Shown: positions 25,967 to 34,414, counted from the first letter of the stretch. The stretch: DNA of 64,000 bases from Nocardioidaceae bacterium (GCA_017744365.1 JAGIBL010000008.1:83884-147883), one strand, 5' to 3'. Numbers and translations are program-made. The notes: generated by a model not told the origin, from the sequence alone.

Positions 25967-26606
25967 GTCAGCGCGACGCCTCGCCGTCGTGCTGGCTCTG
26001 GTCGTTGGCGTTGCGGCGGTCTGGATCGTGCGCCACCCGCCCGCGGACGCACGGGTCGTTCACGACGACGGGCAGGGCGTGCTCTCGGCGACCAGCGCGA
26101 CCGGTGGTGTCTCCGCCGACGCCCCAACAGGCGAGCGAACGTGGCCGGTCACCTTCGGCGCTCTCGCGCTCTGCGTGACCAAGGCCGGTGCGCGAGCTCG
26201 GCTTGTTCGTGTCCGGACCTCGGGAGAGCCGCAACCGTTGGGAGTGCGATACCAGCTGCGGCGCGTTCCCCCTCTCAGCGAGCGGTCGGGGGCCGGCCTG
26301 ACCTGGACACTGATCTACTCCGGAGGCGGGTTCCCGCCGAACCTGAGCAACGCGAGGCTGGGCGGAACGTTCGGCCTTGTCGACGGAACGATCAGCCAAC
26401 GGTGCAACGGCGGTGAGACGACCAACCACGGATTCACCGAGCTGCTCCTGGAGATGATCGTCGGCCCCGCCGGGGCTCGCGTGGCCCGCACGTACGTCGA
26501 CTACACCTACGACGGCAAGCCGCACACGCTGGTGATCCGGTGGCAGATGGTCGCGTGCGGCTCCCAGACCAGGAAGTACTGCAGCACTCCCGAGGGAACG
26601 GAGTAG
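25959..26606 (+). CDS. Membrane-anchored or secreted protein of unknown function
   Basis: A 215-residue product with an N-terminal hydrophobic helix (LAVVLALVVGVAAVWIV) that is a signal peptide or anchor. The extracytoplasmic part contains paired Cys near both ends (ALCVTK, QRCNGG, ACGSQTRKYCS). GTG 25959 lies inside the previous gene, so the two secreted proteins are probably co-translated. No family recognised. Confidence 0.72.
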   Translation: MAESARRLAVVLALVVGVAAVWIVRHPPADARVVHDDGQGVLSATSATGGVSADAPTGERTWPVTFGALALCVTKAGARARLVRVRTSGEPQPLGVRYQLRRVPPLSERSGAGLTWTLIYSGGGFPPNLSNARLGGTFGLVDGTISQRCNGGETTNHGFTELLLEMIVGPAGARVARTYVDYTYDGKPHTLVIRWQMVACGSQTRKYCSTPEGTE

Positions 26607-26608
26607 CC

Positions 26609-27181
26609 ATGTCCGCCTGGTCCCACATCCTCGGCTCGCTGGACGACCTCCCCGCCGGCGGCCCCGATCGACCACGGTTCCCCGCGCGGCCGGCGGCGCG
26701 GATCGAGGCCGAGGAGCCGGTCTCCTTCGGGAGCCTCTCCGACCTCGTCCTCGCCAGCGACATGGTCCTCCGGGCCGAGGTCGTCGCGGTCGGGCCGGGG
26801 CCGCAGACCGGCGACCGGACCCACCGCTTCCGGCTGCGCTTCGTCGCCCTGCGACCGATCGAGATGCCGAAGGGCGTGCTGACCACCGAGCTCGTCCGCG
26901 TCGCCGAACCGGGCTACACCCTCGACGGGATCGGGTTCGAGGTCAACGGGTTCACCTGGAGCCAGGTCGGCGACGAGGGCTGGTTCTTCCTCGAGCGCGC
27001 CACGAGCGAGTACTTCCGGCCGGTGTCCTCGTACGGGAAGTTCCGGCTGGCCACCACATCGCGGGGTTCGACGGCGTCCGCAGGCCCGACGGGCCTGCCG
27101 CAGGAGGGGCGCGGGCCGTGGCACGCCGAGCCGATCCCGTTGCCGGCGCAGCTCGGAGCCGTCTTGCGGTCGCTGGTGTGA
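26609..27181 (+). CDS. Uncharacterised protein, member 3 of the three-copy local family
   Basis: A 190-residue soluble protein from ATG 26609, 2 bases after the preceding stop. It shares VVAVGPGP, VALRPIEMPKG, VAEPGYTLDGIGFEVNG and QVGDEGWFFLE with the products at 22916 and 12209, and an EAEEPVSFGSL block with 22916. As with member 2, it closes a run of overlapping genes for exported or membrane proteins. Function unknown. Confidence 0.75.
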   Translation: MSAWSHILGSLDDLPAGGPDRPRFPARPAARIEAEEPVSFGSLSDLVLASDMVLRAEVVAVGPGPQTGDRTHRFRLRFVALRPIEMPKGVLTTELVRVAEPGYTLDGIGFEVNGFTWSQVGDEGWFFLERATSEYFRPVSSYGKFRLATTSRGSTASAGPTGLPQEGRGPWHAEPIPLPAQLGAVLRSLV

Positions 27182-27187
27182 AATCCC

Positions 27188-27217
27188 TTGACCAAAAACG
27201 AACGGTCGTGCGATTCT
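27188..27217 (+). promoter_or_regulatory. Predicted leaderless promoter with TetR-type operator
   Basis: TTGACC (27188-27193) and GATTCT (27212-27217) are separated by 18 bases. Between them lies the palindrome ACGAACGGTCGT (27198-27209). Transcription would begin at or next to the regulator start codon. A near copy of the palindrome, ACGATCGTTCGT, lies at 27859-27870 in the next gene. Confidence 0.55.
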
Positions 27218-27218
27218 C

Positions 27219-27812
27219 GTGCGCGTGAGCAAAGGGCAGGCCACCAAGGCGGCGATCCTCGACGAGGCCGTGGGCATCGCGTCCCGGGTCGGGTTCAACG
27301 CGCTCACGATCGGCCAGCTCGCCGAGCAGACCGGGATGAGCAAGTCCGGGCTGTTCGCGCACTTCCGGTCCAAGGAGGCCCTCCAGCTGGAGACCCTCGA
27401 GCGTGGCCGCGAGCGGTTCACCGACCTGGTCATCCGGCCCACCCTGTCCCGCCCGCGCGGCATCGAGCGCGTCCGCGCCCTGCTCGACAACTGGCTGGTC
27501 TGGGAGACCGAAGCCCTGCAGGGCGGTTGCATCTTCGTCACCGGCTCGATCGAGTACGACGACCAGCCCGGTCCGATGCGCGACGCCCTGGTCCGCAACC
27601 AGCGCGACTGGGCCGAGTTCATCGCCACGGTCGCCGGCACCGCCGTCTCCGAGGGTGACTTCCGCGCCGATCTGGACACCGAGCAGTTCGCGTTCACCCT
27701 GCAGGGCCTGATGTACGCCTACCACCACACCGCACGCCTGCTGCACGACCCGAAGGCGCTGGACCACACCCGCGCCGCCGTCGACCAGCTCATCGCCGCC
27801 GCGAGCGCCTGA
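27219..27812 (+). CDS. TetR/AcrR family transcriptional regulator
   Basis: A 197-residue repressor from GTG 27219, or 195 residues from GTG 27225; neither has a ribosome-binding site, so the message may be leaderless. The N-terminal HTH contains LTIGQLAEQTGMSKSGLFAHF, diagnostic of TetR. The C-terminal ligand domain has EALQGGCIF and a Trp/His-containing core. It probably represses itself and the downstream hydrolase through the palindrome in its promoter. Confidence 0.92.
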   Translation: MRVSKGQATKAAILDEAVGIASRVGFNALTIGQLAEQTGMSKSGLFAHFRSKEALQLETLERGRERFTDLVIRPTLSRPRGIERVRALLDNWLVWETEALQGGCIFVTGSIEYDDQPGPMRDALVRNQRDWAEFIATVAGTAVSEGDFRADLDTEQFAFTLQGLMYAYHHTARLLHDPKALDHTRAAVDQLIAAASA

Positions 27813-27837
27813 GCCACGAGAACGAAGGAGCCTCCTC

Positions 27838-28731
27838 GTGAAGCACCCCAAGAAAAGCACGATCGTTCGTTTCCGCAATGGCGCCACTCGGCTGTTCTTC
27901 ACCTATGGCGAGTACCTGGTCCCGCGGCTGGCCGGCCGGCTGGCCCGCGACCTCTGGTTCGCCGCGCCGCCGCGGATGGCCGACCTGCCGGTGCCGCCGG
28001 GTGGCGAGTCGTTCACGGTGACGAGCCAGGGGGCGACGATTGGGGGGCAGGCGTGGGGATCCGGCGACCGGACCGTCTACCTGATGCACGGCTGGGGCGG
28101 TCGCGGGTCCCAGTTCGGGGCGCTCGTCGAGCCGCTGACCCGGGCCGGCTACCGGGCCGTCCTCTTCGACGCCCCCGCGCACGGCGCCTCGGACCCCGGT
28201 CCGGGCGGACGCCGGACGAACGGGGTGGAGTTCGCCCGCGCGCTCGACGACGTGTTCGCCCGCTTCGGGCCGGCCGACGCGGTGATCGCCCACTCGATGG
28301 GCACGATCTCGACCTACCTGGCCCTCAACGACGGCTGGCTCGGAACGAGACGTCTCGTCTTCGTCGCGCCGATGGTCGAGGCCGTCTCGCTGTTCAACGC
28401 CTTCCAGCAGGCGCTCGGCTTCGGGCACCGGACGCGGCGGGCCTTCGACCGTGCGGTCGACGAGTTCATCGGCCTCCCGATCACCGAGTTCGACGCCCGG
28501 ATCCAGGCCGCCCGCACCGAGGCGCGACCCACGCTGGTGCTCACCGACCGCGGCGACCGGCAGACGCCGTACGACGACGTCGTCGACTTCGCGCAGAGCA
28601 TCGGCGCTCCGCTGGTCACCACCGAGGGCCTCGGCCACCGCAAGATCCTGCGCGACCCGGCGGTGGTGCAGCGGATCGTCGAGTTCGTCGGCGGGACCCG
28701 CGACGGCGGCGAGCTGGAGGAAATCGCCTGA
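27838..28731 (+). CDS. Alpha/beta hydrolase
   Basis: A 297-residue hydrolase from GTG 27838 with AAGGAG upstream. The oxyanion motif is MHGWGGRG, the nucleophile elbow AHSMGT with Ser, the acid probably Asp in LTDRGDRQTP and the His in GLGHRKIL. An N-terminal hydrophobic ~30-residue extension precedes the fold. It lies 25 bases after the TetR gene, and the pair is probably an operon for an ester or lipid substrate. An operator-like palindrome lies in its first codons. Confidence 0.88.
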   Translation: MKHPKKSTIVRFRNGATRLFFTYGEYLVPRLAGRLARDLWFAAPPRMADLPVPPGGESFTVTSQGATIGGQAWGSGDRTVYLMHGWGGRGSQFGALVEPLTRAGYRAVLFDAPAHGASDPGPGGRRTNGVEFARALDDVFARFGPADAVIAHSMGTISTYLALNDGWLGTRRLVFVAPMVEAVSLFNAFQQALGFGHRTRRAFDRAVDEFIGLPITEFDARIQAARTEARPTLVLTDRGDRQTPYDDVVDFAQSIGAPLVTTEGLGHRKILRDPAVVQRIVEFVGGTRDGGELEEIA

Positions 28732-28773
28732 TTTCGCCCACGCGAGGGCGCCGGACCCGCTTCACTTCTGGTC

Positions 28774-30777
28774 ATGGCTCTTCGCACCCGTGCCGCCCTC
28801 GGGATCGCTGGACTGCTCGCCGTGGCCGGTGGCGCCCTGGTCACCGGACCGGCGAACGCCGTGGCTCCCGGTCGCTGTGACAAGCCCGCGCTGTCCCAGC
28901 CCGCGCGCGCCGGCGACCTGCAGCGGTCGAACCCGGGCGCGTTCCGCAGCGCCGAGGCGCGCAACGCGGGCTCGGTGCCGGGCCTGGCCAGCAAGGCGGC
29001 CGACAAGGCGCTCTGGGTGGACCGCTGCCTGACGGCGTTCTACGTCGACGCGACGGCCGGACCCGCGGACAAGAGCGCAGCGGCCGCAGGCATGGGAGCT
29101 GCGGCCGCGAGCGCCACGGACCTGCCCCTGACGGTCGGCCCGCTCAGCGAGACCTTCACGCTGCAGTCCAAGCCGGGCTCGTCGAAGACGATCTACCTCG
29201 ACTTCAAGGGCGGCACCATCACCGGGACCGCGTGGAACGCCTCCTATGGCGCCACCCTGGTCGCCGAGCCCTACTCGATCGACACGACGGTCGACACGAG
29301 CTTCTCCGATGCCGAGCTCACCGAGATCCAGAAGGTGTGGCAGGTCGTCGCCGAGGACTACGCGCCGTACGACGTCAACGTCACCACCCAGGACCCGGGC
29401 TCGGCCGCGATCGACCGCACCTCCTCGACCGACACCGTCTACGGCACCCGGGCGCTGATCACCAACGGCGGCACCATCTACACCCAGTGCAGCTGTGGCG
29501 GCATCGCCTACGTCAACGTCTTCAACACCAGCGGCACCAACCACGGCTACTACCAGCCGGCGTGGATCTTCTCCAACGGCACCACCAAGAACGGCAAGTA
29601 CATCGGTGAGGCGGTCAGCCACGAGGTCGGGCACAACTTCGGGCTCAACCACGACGGCACCGCGACCTCCGGCTACTACTCCGGCGCGAACGGGTGGGCG
29701 CCGATCATGGGCGCCAGCTACTCCCAGCCGATCTCGCAGTGGTCGAAGGGCGAGTACCCGGGCGCGAACAACACCACCCAGGACGATGTCGCCCAGATCG
29801 CGACCGGCGCCGCGTACCGAACCGACGAGGACGCCGCCGGTCCGGTCGCGCTGGGCAACGGTGGTGCGGTCAACGGCATCGTCGCCAAGGCGACCGACGT
29901 GGACTCCTACGCGTTCACGGCGGCCGGCAGCACGACCGTCGCGGTCGCGAACGCGTCCGGCTTCCCCGACCTCGACGTGCTGCTGACCATCCGCGACGCG
30001 AGCGGCGCCGTGGTCGCGACGGCCAACCCGGCCAGCGCGCGCGTGAGCGCGTTCGTCGCCTCCGGGCTCGGTGCCAGCGCCACCTTCACGGCGCCCGCGG
30101 GCGGGGCGAGCTACACCGCGCAGGTCCAGGGCACCGGCCAGGGCGACCCGGCCACGCCCGGCGGCTACTCGTCGTACGGGTCCCTCGGCAACTACCAGGT
30201 CAGCCTGGCCACCCAGACCCCGTCGAGCCCGACGCCGCTGAGCGTGAGCGTGGCCGCGATGCCCTCGGGCACCGTCGGCACGCCGTACGGCGCCAGCCCG
30301 GTGAGCGCCTCCGGCGGCACCGCGCCGTACTCCTACGGCGCCACCGGCCTGCCCACCGGGATCAGCATCGACCCGAGCACCGGTGCGGTCAGCGGCACGC
30401 CGACCGCCGCAGGCACCTGGACACCGGTCTTCACCGTCACCGACAGCCTCGGCGCCTCCGCGTCGCGGTCGGGCTCGGTCACGATCAACCCGGCCGCCGC
30501 GCCGCCACCGAGCTTCGTCACCGGGGCGACGCTGCCGACCGGCAAGCTGCGCACCGCGTACACGACGACGATCCAGGTGACCGGCGGGACGCCCGGCTAC
30601 ACCTGGGCACGGACCGCGGGCTCGCTGCCGGCGGGCCTGACCCTGACCGGCAACGGCGCGACCGCGACGATCAGCGGGACGCCGACCAAGCAGGGGAGCA
30701 GCACGTTCACCGTGAAGGTCACCGATGCTGCCGGCGCGAGCGTGACGAAGTCCTTCACGCTGCAGATCCGGAAGTAG
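28774..30777 (+). CDS. Secreted metallopeptidase with Ig-like C-terminal domains
   Basis: A 667-residue exported protease. The signal peptide ends near GPANAVA. A propeptide-like region runs to ~125. The catalytic domain has the zinc motif SHEVGHNFGLNHDG (HExxHxxGxxHD) and a Met-turn candidate GAPIMGAS-like segment (APIMGAS). A pre-peptidase-C-type beta domain follows near 360-480. Two putative Ig (He_PIG-type) repeats then contain AGTWTPVFTVTD and QGSSTFTVKVTD. This layout is common in secreted M12-like peptidases that degrade protein polymers. Confidence 0.88.
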   Translation: MALRTRAALGIAGLLAVAGGALVTGPANAVAPGRCDKPALSQPARAGDLQRSNPGAFRSAEARNAGSVPGLASKAADKALWVDRCLTAFYVDATAGPADKSAAAAGMGAAAASATDLPLTVGPLSETFTLQSKPGSSKTIYLDFKGGTITGTAWNASYGATLVAEPYSIDTTVDTSFSDAELTEIQKVWQVVAEDYAPYDVNVTTQDPGSAAIDRTSSTDTVYGTRALITNGGTIYTQCSCGGIAYVNVFNTSGTNHGYYQPAWIFSNGTTKNGKYIGEAVSHEVGHNFGLNHDGTATSGYYSGANGWAPIMGASYSQPISQWSKGEYPGANNTTQDDVAQIATGAAYRTDEDAAGPVALGNGGAVNGIVAKATDVDSYAFTAAGSTTVAVANASGFPDLDVLLTIRDASGAVVATANPASARVSAFVASGLGASATFTAPAGGASYTAQVQGTGQGDPATPGGYSSYGSLGNYQVSLATQTPSSPTPLSVSVAAMPSGTVGTPYGASPVSASGGTAPYSYGATGLPTGISIDPSTGAVSGTPTAAGTWTPVFTVTDSLGASASRSGSVTINPAAAPPPSFVTGATLPTGKLRTAYTTTIQVTGGTPGYTWARTAGSLPAGLTLTGNGATATISGTPTKQGSSTFTVKVTDAAGASVTKSFTLQIRK

Positions 30778-30794
30778 CCAGATCCGGAGGTGGT

Positions 30795-31559
30795 TCAGCG
30801 GGCGAAGCCCGGCTTCTCCTTGGCCAGGAACGCCCGCACGCCCTCGGCGAAGTCGGGTCCGCCGTACACCTCGGTGAGCAGCGCGGGATCGGAGTCGGGC
30901 TCGGCCTCGAGCAACGCGGCCCGGGCCGCCAGCTGGGACTTGGTCGCGCGCAGCGTCACGCCCGAGGCCTGCAGCAGCCCGTCCACCAGGTCGTCGATCT
31001 CGGCATCGAGGTCCTCGACGACGCCGAGCACCGCGCCGACGCCGTACGCCCGGTCGGCGGAGACCAGCCGTGAGGTCATGAGCATCTCCCGGGTCAGGGA
31101 CTCCCCGAACACGCTCGCGCAGCGGTAGACGATCGAGGCCGACAGCGCGTTGCCCAGGGTGCGCGCGATCGGGTAGCCGAAGCGCGCGTTCGCGGTGCAC
31201 ACCCGCAGGTCGCAGTGGGTCGCGACGGCGAGGCCGCCGCCGACGCAGGCGCCCTCGACGGCGGCGATGGTGACCTGGGGGAGCTCGAACAGCGCGACCA
31301 GCAGCTCGCGGATGCTCTCCTCGTAGGCGACCACGTCACGGTCGAGGAAGTCGGAGATCTCGTTGCCGGCCGCGAACGCCTTGCCCCCGGAGCCGCGCAG
31401 CACGAGCACCCGGGTGGCGGTGTCCTCGCGCAACTCCTCGCACAGGTCGCGCATCGCGGCGTACATCGCGCTGGTGAACGCGTTGCGGCGCTCGGGACGG
31501 TGGAAGACGACCTGGACGACGCCGTCGCGGCGGGTCACCTGCAGCTCGGGGGAGTTCAC
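30795..31559 (-). CDS. Enoyl-CoA hydratase/isomerase family protein
   Basis: A 254-residue crotonase-fold enzyme. GTG 31559 is chosen because residues upstream in the frame do not look like protein. The oxyanion-hole segments are AFAAGNEISDF and VEGACVGGGLAVA. The usual Glu at the first catalytic site appears absent, since the region reads ATHCDLRVCT after GGGL, so isomerase or lyase chemistry is possible. It is convergent with the metallopeptidase gene, 17 bases apart. Confidence 0.88.
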   Translation of the reverse strand: MNSPELQVTRRDGVVQVVFHRPERRNAFTSAMYAAMRDLCEELREDTATRVLVLRGSGGKAFAAGNEISDFLDRDVVAYEESIRELLVALFELPQVTIAAVEGACVGGGLAVATHCDLRVCTANARFGYPIARTLGNALSASIVYRCASVFGESLTREMLMTSRLVSADRAYGVGAVLGVVEDLDAEIDDLVDGLLQASGVTLRATKSQLAARAALLEAEPDSDPALLTEVYGGPDFAEGVRAFLAKEKPGFAR

Positions 31560-31684
31560 GCCGGTCAGCGTAGAGAGTGGCGTCCGCGCGCCGGTTCCCG
31601 GGACCAAGGTCTCAGGTGAACCACCCCTCTGGACGATGGGATAGATGTCCGATATGCACCTAAAATCCCAGTTAGGAGGGTGAC

Positions 31685-33667
31685 ATGGGGGGAGCACGCG
31701 CCGAGGCTGCCGAGCGGCGGGCGCTGCCGGGCAGCCGCAAGGTGAGGTCCGGCAAGGCCAGCGACGAGCAGCAGGCCGCGCAGGCGGGTCTCGACCTGCT
31801 CCGCGTCCTCGGCTGGCTGGTCCTGCACGACGTCGCCGTCCAGGGTGACCCCGACGCCGCGGCCGACCACGTCGTGGTGGGTCCCTCGGGGGTCTTCGTC
31901 GTCAACAACACCCCCTGGCCCGGTGCGGTCACCTTCCGGGACGGCCGGATGGTCGCCGGCGGCGCCCCGCGCACCGCCGAGGTCGACCAGGTGGCCGCGG
32001 TCGCCGAGTCCGTGCGCGGGCTGCTCGGCTCGCACCCGGTCGCCGGTGTGCTCTGCCTGGTGCACGGCGAGCCGGTCACCGGCGTCGCCGGCGAGGTGGC
32101 GGTCTGCTCGACCGAGAACATCCTCGACCTGCTGACGCAGCTGCCGGCCGTGTTCGACACCCCCACCCAGCAGCAGGTCGGCCGTCTGGTCGGCGCCGCG
32201 ATGGCGCCCGCCGGGCCGCGGACGGTCCCGGTCGAGTCGGCCGAGGTTCCGGCCGTTCCGGCCCGGCACCGCAGCAAGGTGCGCCGCAAGCTTCGTCGTA
32301 CGGCGGAGGAGCCGGATGCCTCGGTGGAGACCATCGAGGCGATCGTCCAGGAGCTGGTGGTGCCGCCGCCTCCGCCACCACCGCCGGTCCCCGTCGTCGA
32401 CGAGCCCGTCGACGAGTCCGTCGAAGAGAACGCCGACGAGGTCGTCGAAGAAGCCCTCGAGCCGCCGCGTCCCGTGCGCGCGCCGGCCGCACCGCCCCGA
32501 GCGCCGGAGGAGAACCGGGTCGCCGAGGAGAACCGGGCAGCCGAGGAGAACCGGGCAGCCGAGGAGAACCGGGCAGTCGAGGAGCAGCGCGCTCGTGAGG
32601 CCGAGGCGCGCGCCGAGGCCGCCGAAGAGCGCGTCCGGCTCGCCCAGGAGCGCCGGCTCGCCGAGGAGCGCGAGCACCAGGCCGCCCAGCACCAGGCCGC
32701 CCAGCAGCGTGCTCGCCAGGAGGCCGAGGAGCGTGAGCACCGCGCGGCCGAGGAGCAGCGAGCCGCCGAGGAGCAGGAACGGGTCGCCGCCGAGCGCGCC
32801 CGGGTCGCCGAGGAGCGTCGCCAGGCCGAGGAGGCCCAGGCCCGCGCGGTCGCCGAGCGCAAGCGCGCCATCGAGGAGCGCAAGCAGGCCGAGGAGGCCC
32901 AGGCCCGGGCCGAGCGCGAGGCGCGTCGCGCCGCCCGCGAGCGGATCGCGGCCGAGAAGGCCGCCGCCAAGCGGATCGCCGCGGACCGTGCCGCCGCGGC
33001 CCGGATCGAGGCGGCCCGTCAGGCCGAGGCGTCGGCGAAGAGCGTCGCGAGGGCGGCCGCGGCTCCCGCGCATCCGGTCGCTGCTCCAGCGCCGGCACCG
33101 GCTCCCGCCGCCCCGGCACCTCCCCGCACGACCTCGCGGATGCGTGGGCTGACCCCGGCACTGCTCTCCGCGCTCGTCGTCGTGCTGCTGGTCTCGGTGG
33201 TACCGCGGGTCCCGCACCTCGTCGAGTGGGGCAAGGGCCTGTTCGTCGCGGACCCCGCCCCCGCCTTCGGCACCACCGTCTCGGTCGGCGCGAGCACGTT
33301 CCACCCGGCGCTGCGGGTCGGCGCCGACGCACCGGTCGCGACCCGGCCGTCTGGCGGGACGGTCGCCGCCGGGACCCATCTCGTCGCGGTCCGGCTGACC
33401 GTGCACAACGACGGCGTCAGCCGCTGGACGCTCCCGCTGAGCGCGCGGATCGTCGCCGTCGACGCACTCGGGGTCGAGCACCGGCCTGCTCGGGTGGCCG
33501 GTGTTCGGGCCGGCAAGCTGCTGCCCGGCACCGTCGCGATCGCCGGCCAGCGGGAGGTCTCCGGGCTGGTCGCCTTCACGCTGCAGAACGGGCGGGAGAT
33601 CGCCGAGCTCAAGGTGCTGCTCTCCGCCGACGGGGACGAGAAGGTCAGCTGGGAGAGCGGTTCCTGA
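31685..33667 (+). CDS. NERD-like domain, charged coiled coil, membrane helix and DUF4352-like domain
   Basis: A 660-residue protein of unusual build. Residues ~25-145 look like a NERD (nuclease-related) domain, with VVVGPSGVFVVNN and a preceding Asp. A poly-Pro stretch (near 228-235) and acidic linker follow. Residues ~275-460 are an Ala/Glu/Arg coiled coil starting with four EENRxA repeats. A Pro/Ala linker leads to one membrane helix (LLSALVVVLLVSVV, near 500). The C-terminal ~140 residues resemble DUF4352, a telokin-like extracellular domain, with RLTVHNDG. The combination suggests an envelope-anchored protein with a cytoplasmic nuclease-like head. Function unknown. Confidence 0.78.
   Translation: MGGARAEAAERRALPGSRKVRSGKASDEQQAAQAGLDLLRVLGWLVLHDVAVQGDPDAAADHVVVGPSGVFVVNNTPWPGAVTFRDGRMVAGGAPRTAEVDQVAAVAESVRGLLGSHPVAGVLCLVHGEPVTGVAGEVAVCSTENILDLLTQLPAVFDTPTQQQVGRLVGAAMAPAGPRTVPVESAEVPAVPARHRSKVRRKLRRTAEEPDASVETIEAIVQELVVPPPPPPPPVPVVDEPVDESVEENADEVVEEALEPPRPVRAPAAPPRAPEENRVAEENRAAEENRAAEENRAVEEQRAREAEARAEAAEERVRLAQERRLAEEREHQAAQHQAAQQRARQEAEEREHRAAEEQRAAEEQERVAAERARVAEERRQAEEAQARAVAERKRAIEERKQAEEAQARAEREARRAARERIAAEKAAAKRIAADRAAAARIEAARQAEASAKSVARAAAAPAHPVAAPAPAPAPAAPAPPRTTSRMRGLTPALLSALVVVLLVSVVPRVPHLVEWGKGLFVADPAPAFGTTVSVGASTFHPALRVGADAPVATRPSGGTVAAGTHLVAVRLTVHNDGVSRWTLPLSARIVAVDALGVEHRPARVAGVRAGKLLPGTVAIAGQREVSGLVAFTLQNGREIAELKVLLSADGDEKVSWESGS
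32507..32578 (+). repeat. Four tandem 18-bp repeats inside the coiled-coil gene
   Basis: Four in-frame units encode EENRVA, EENRAA, EENRAA and EENRAV. The middle units are identical or nearly so at the DNA level, so copy number may vary by slippage and alter coiled-coil length in six-residue steps. Confidence 0.85.
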
Positions 33668-33693
33668 GCCTCGAAGGCTCTAGCGTCGGGGCC

Positions 33694-33936
33694 ATGGGTG
33701 ACTCTCGCTGGTCCTACCGCTCCGAGGACTCGATCCTCTCGATCCGGTCGAAGGGCTCGATCCTGTCCATCGGCAGCACCGGATCGTTCCTCTCGATCGG
33801 GTCCATCGGCTCGTTCGGATCGGCGTTCTCGGTCGGTTCGTTCCTGAGCGCCTTCTCGGTCATGTCCGCGCGCTCACTGGGCTCGGTGATGTCCTGGCGC
33901 AGCCGTGGCGGGCTGATGGCGGCGCCCGAGGACTGA
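33694..33936 (+). CDS. 80-residue protein built from nonapeptide Ser/Gly/Ile repeats
   Basis: From ATG 33694. Residues 13-57 are five 9-residue units: SILSIRSKG, SILSIGSTG, SFLSIGSIG, SFGSAFSVG and SFLSAFSVM. A tail with SLGSVMSWRSRGG follows. Regular small/hydrophobic alternation suggests a short beta-solenoid or a fibre-forming peptide. No signal peptide. It lies 26 bases after the NERD/coiled-coil gene, with a 6-bp-stem hairpin (33666-33680) between. I have the impression that similar ORFs occur in other actinobacteria but know no function. Confidence 0.65.
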   Translation: MGDSRWSYRSEDSILSIRSKGSILSIGSTGSFLSIGSIGSFGSAFSVGSFLSAFSVMSARSLGSVMSWRSRGGLMAAPED

Positions 33937-34000
33937 ACCGCCCGGTTTGCCTCGGGGCGCCGGGGTTGAGACCCTGGCGGCAGAGTCCGCGCTCGGGCTC

Positions 34001-34044
34001 CCGGACGAGGGGTACCCGTACCCGGACAGCGACAAGACGGGACC
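34001..34044 (+). ncRNA. Guanidine-III (ykkC-III) riboswitch
   Basis: The sequence follows the ykkC-III consensus closely: CCGGACGAGG, then GTACCCGG, then GACAAGACGG. CCGG pairs with CCGG, and GGTACCCG pairs with CGGGACC across one bulged A, forming the expected pseudoknot helix. It ends directly at the GGAAGG ribosome-binding site (34045-34050) of an SMR exporter gene, the classic target. Guanidinium binding should expose that site and raise translation. Confidence 0.94.
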
Positions 34045-34056
34045 GGAAGGCTCGTC

Positions 34057-34371
34057 ATGTCCTGGTTCCTGCTGGTCGTCTCCGGTCTCCTCGAAGCGGT
34101 CTGGGCGACCGCCCTCGACCGATCCGCCGGCTTCACCCGCCTCGTCCCGACCCTGGTCTTCGCCGTTGCGACCACGGCCAGCCTGGCCGGTCTCGCCTAC
34201 GCCCTGAAGGACCTGCCGGTCGGCACCGCGTACGCCGTCTGGGTCGGCATCGGCGCCGGCACCACGGTGGCCTGGGCGATGGCCACCGGCGCCGAGCCGT
34301 TCTCCGTGGTCCGGCTGCTGCTCATCCTCGGCCTGCTCGGCTGCGTCGTCGGGCTCAAGCTGACGCACTGA
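34057..34371 (+). CDS. SMR-family guanidinium exporter (Gdx/SugE-like)
   Basis: A 104-residue protein with four membrane helices typical of small multidrug resistance transporters. The essential Glu lies in VVSGLLEAVWATALD, and GTAYAVWVGIGA marks helix 3. The SugE/Gdx branch exports guanidinium by proton exchange, and the guanidine-III riboswitch upstream supports that role over general drug efflux. ATG 34057 lies 6 bases after GGAAGG. Confidence 0.93.
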   Translation: MSWFLLVVSGLLEAVWATALDRSAGFTRLVPTLVFAVATTASLAGLAYALKDLPVGTAYAVWVGIGAGTTVAWAMATGAEPFSVVRLLLILGLLGCVVGLKLTH

Positions 34372-34414
34372 GCGGGGCAGCATGGCCGTGCCGGGCGCGG
34401 GGTAACGCGATCCC

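Noticed and set aside
31560..31697. 46-residue N-terminal extension of the enoyl-CoA hydratase
   Set aside because: The residues do not resemble crotonase sequence; GTG 31559 begins directly before the fold.
32507..32578. Tandem repeats considered as a CRISPR or minisatellite
   Set aside because: In-frame 18-bp units without spacers inside a coiled-coil gene; not a CRISPR array.
33937..34056. Guanidine-I or guanidine-II riboswitch as alternatives
   Set aside because: The paired ACGR-loop hairpins of class II and the conserved blocks of class I are missing; the class III consensus fits far better.
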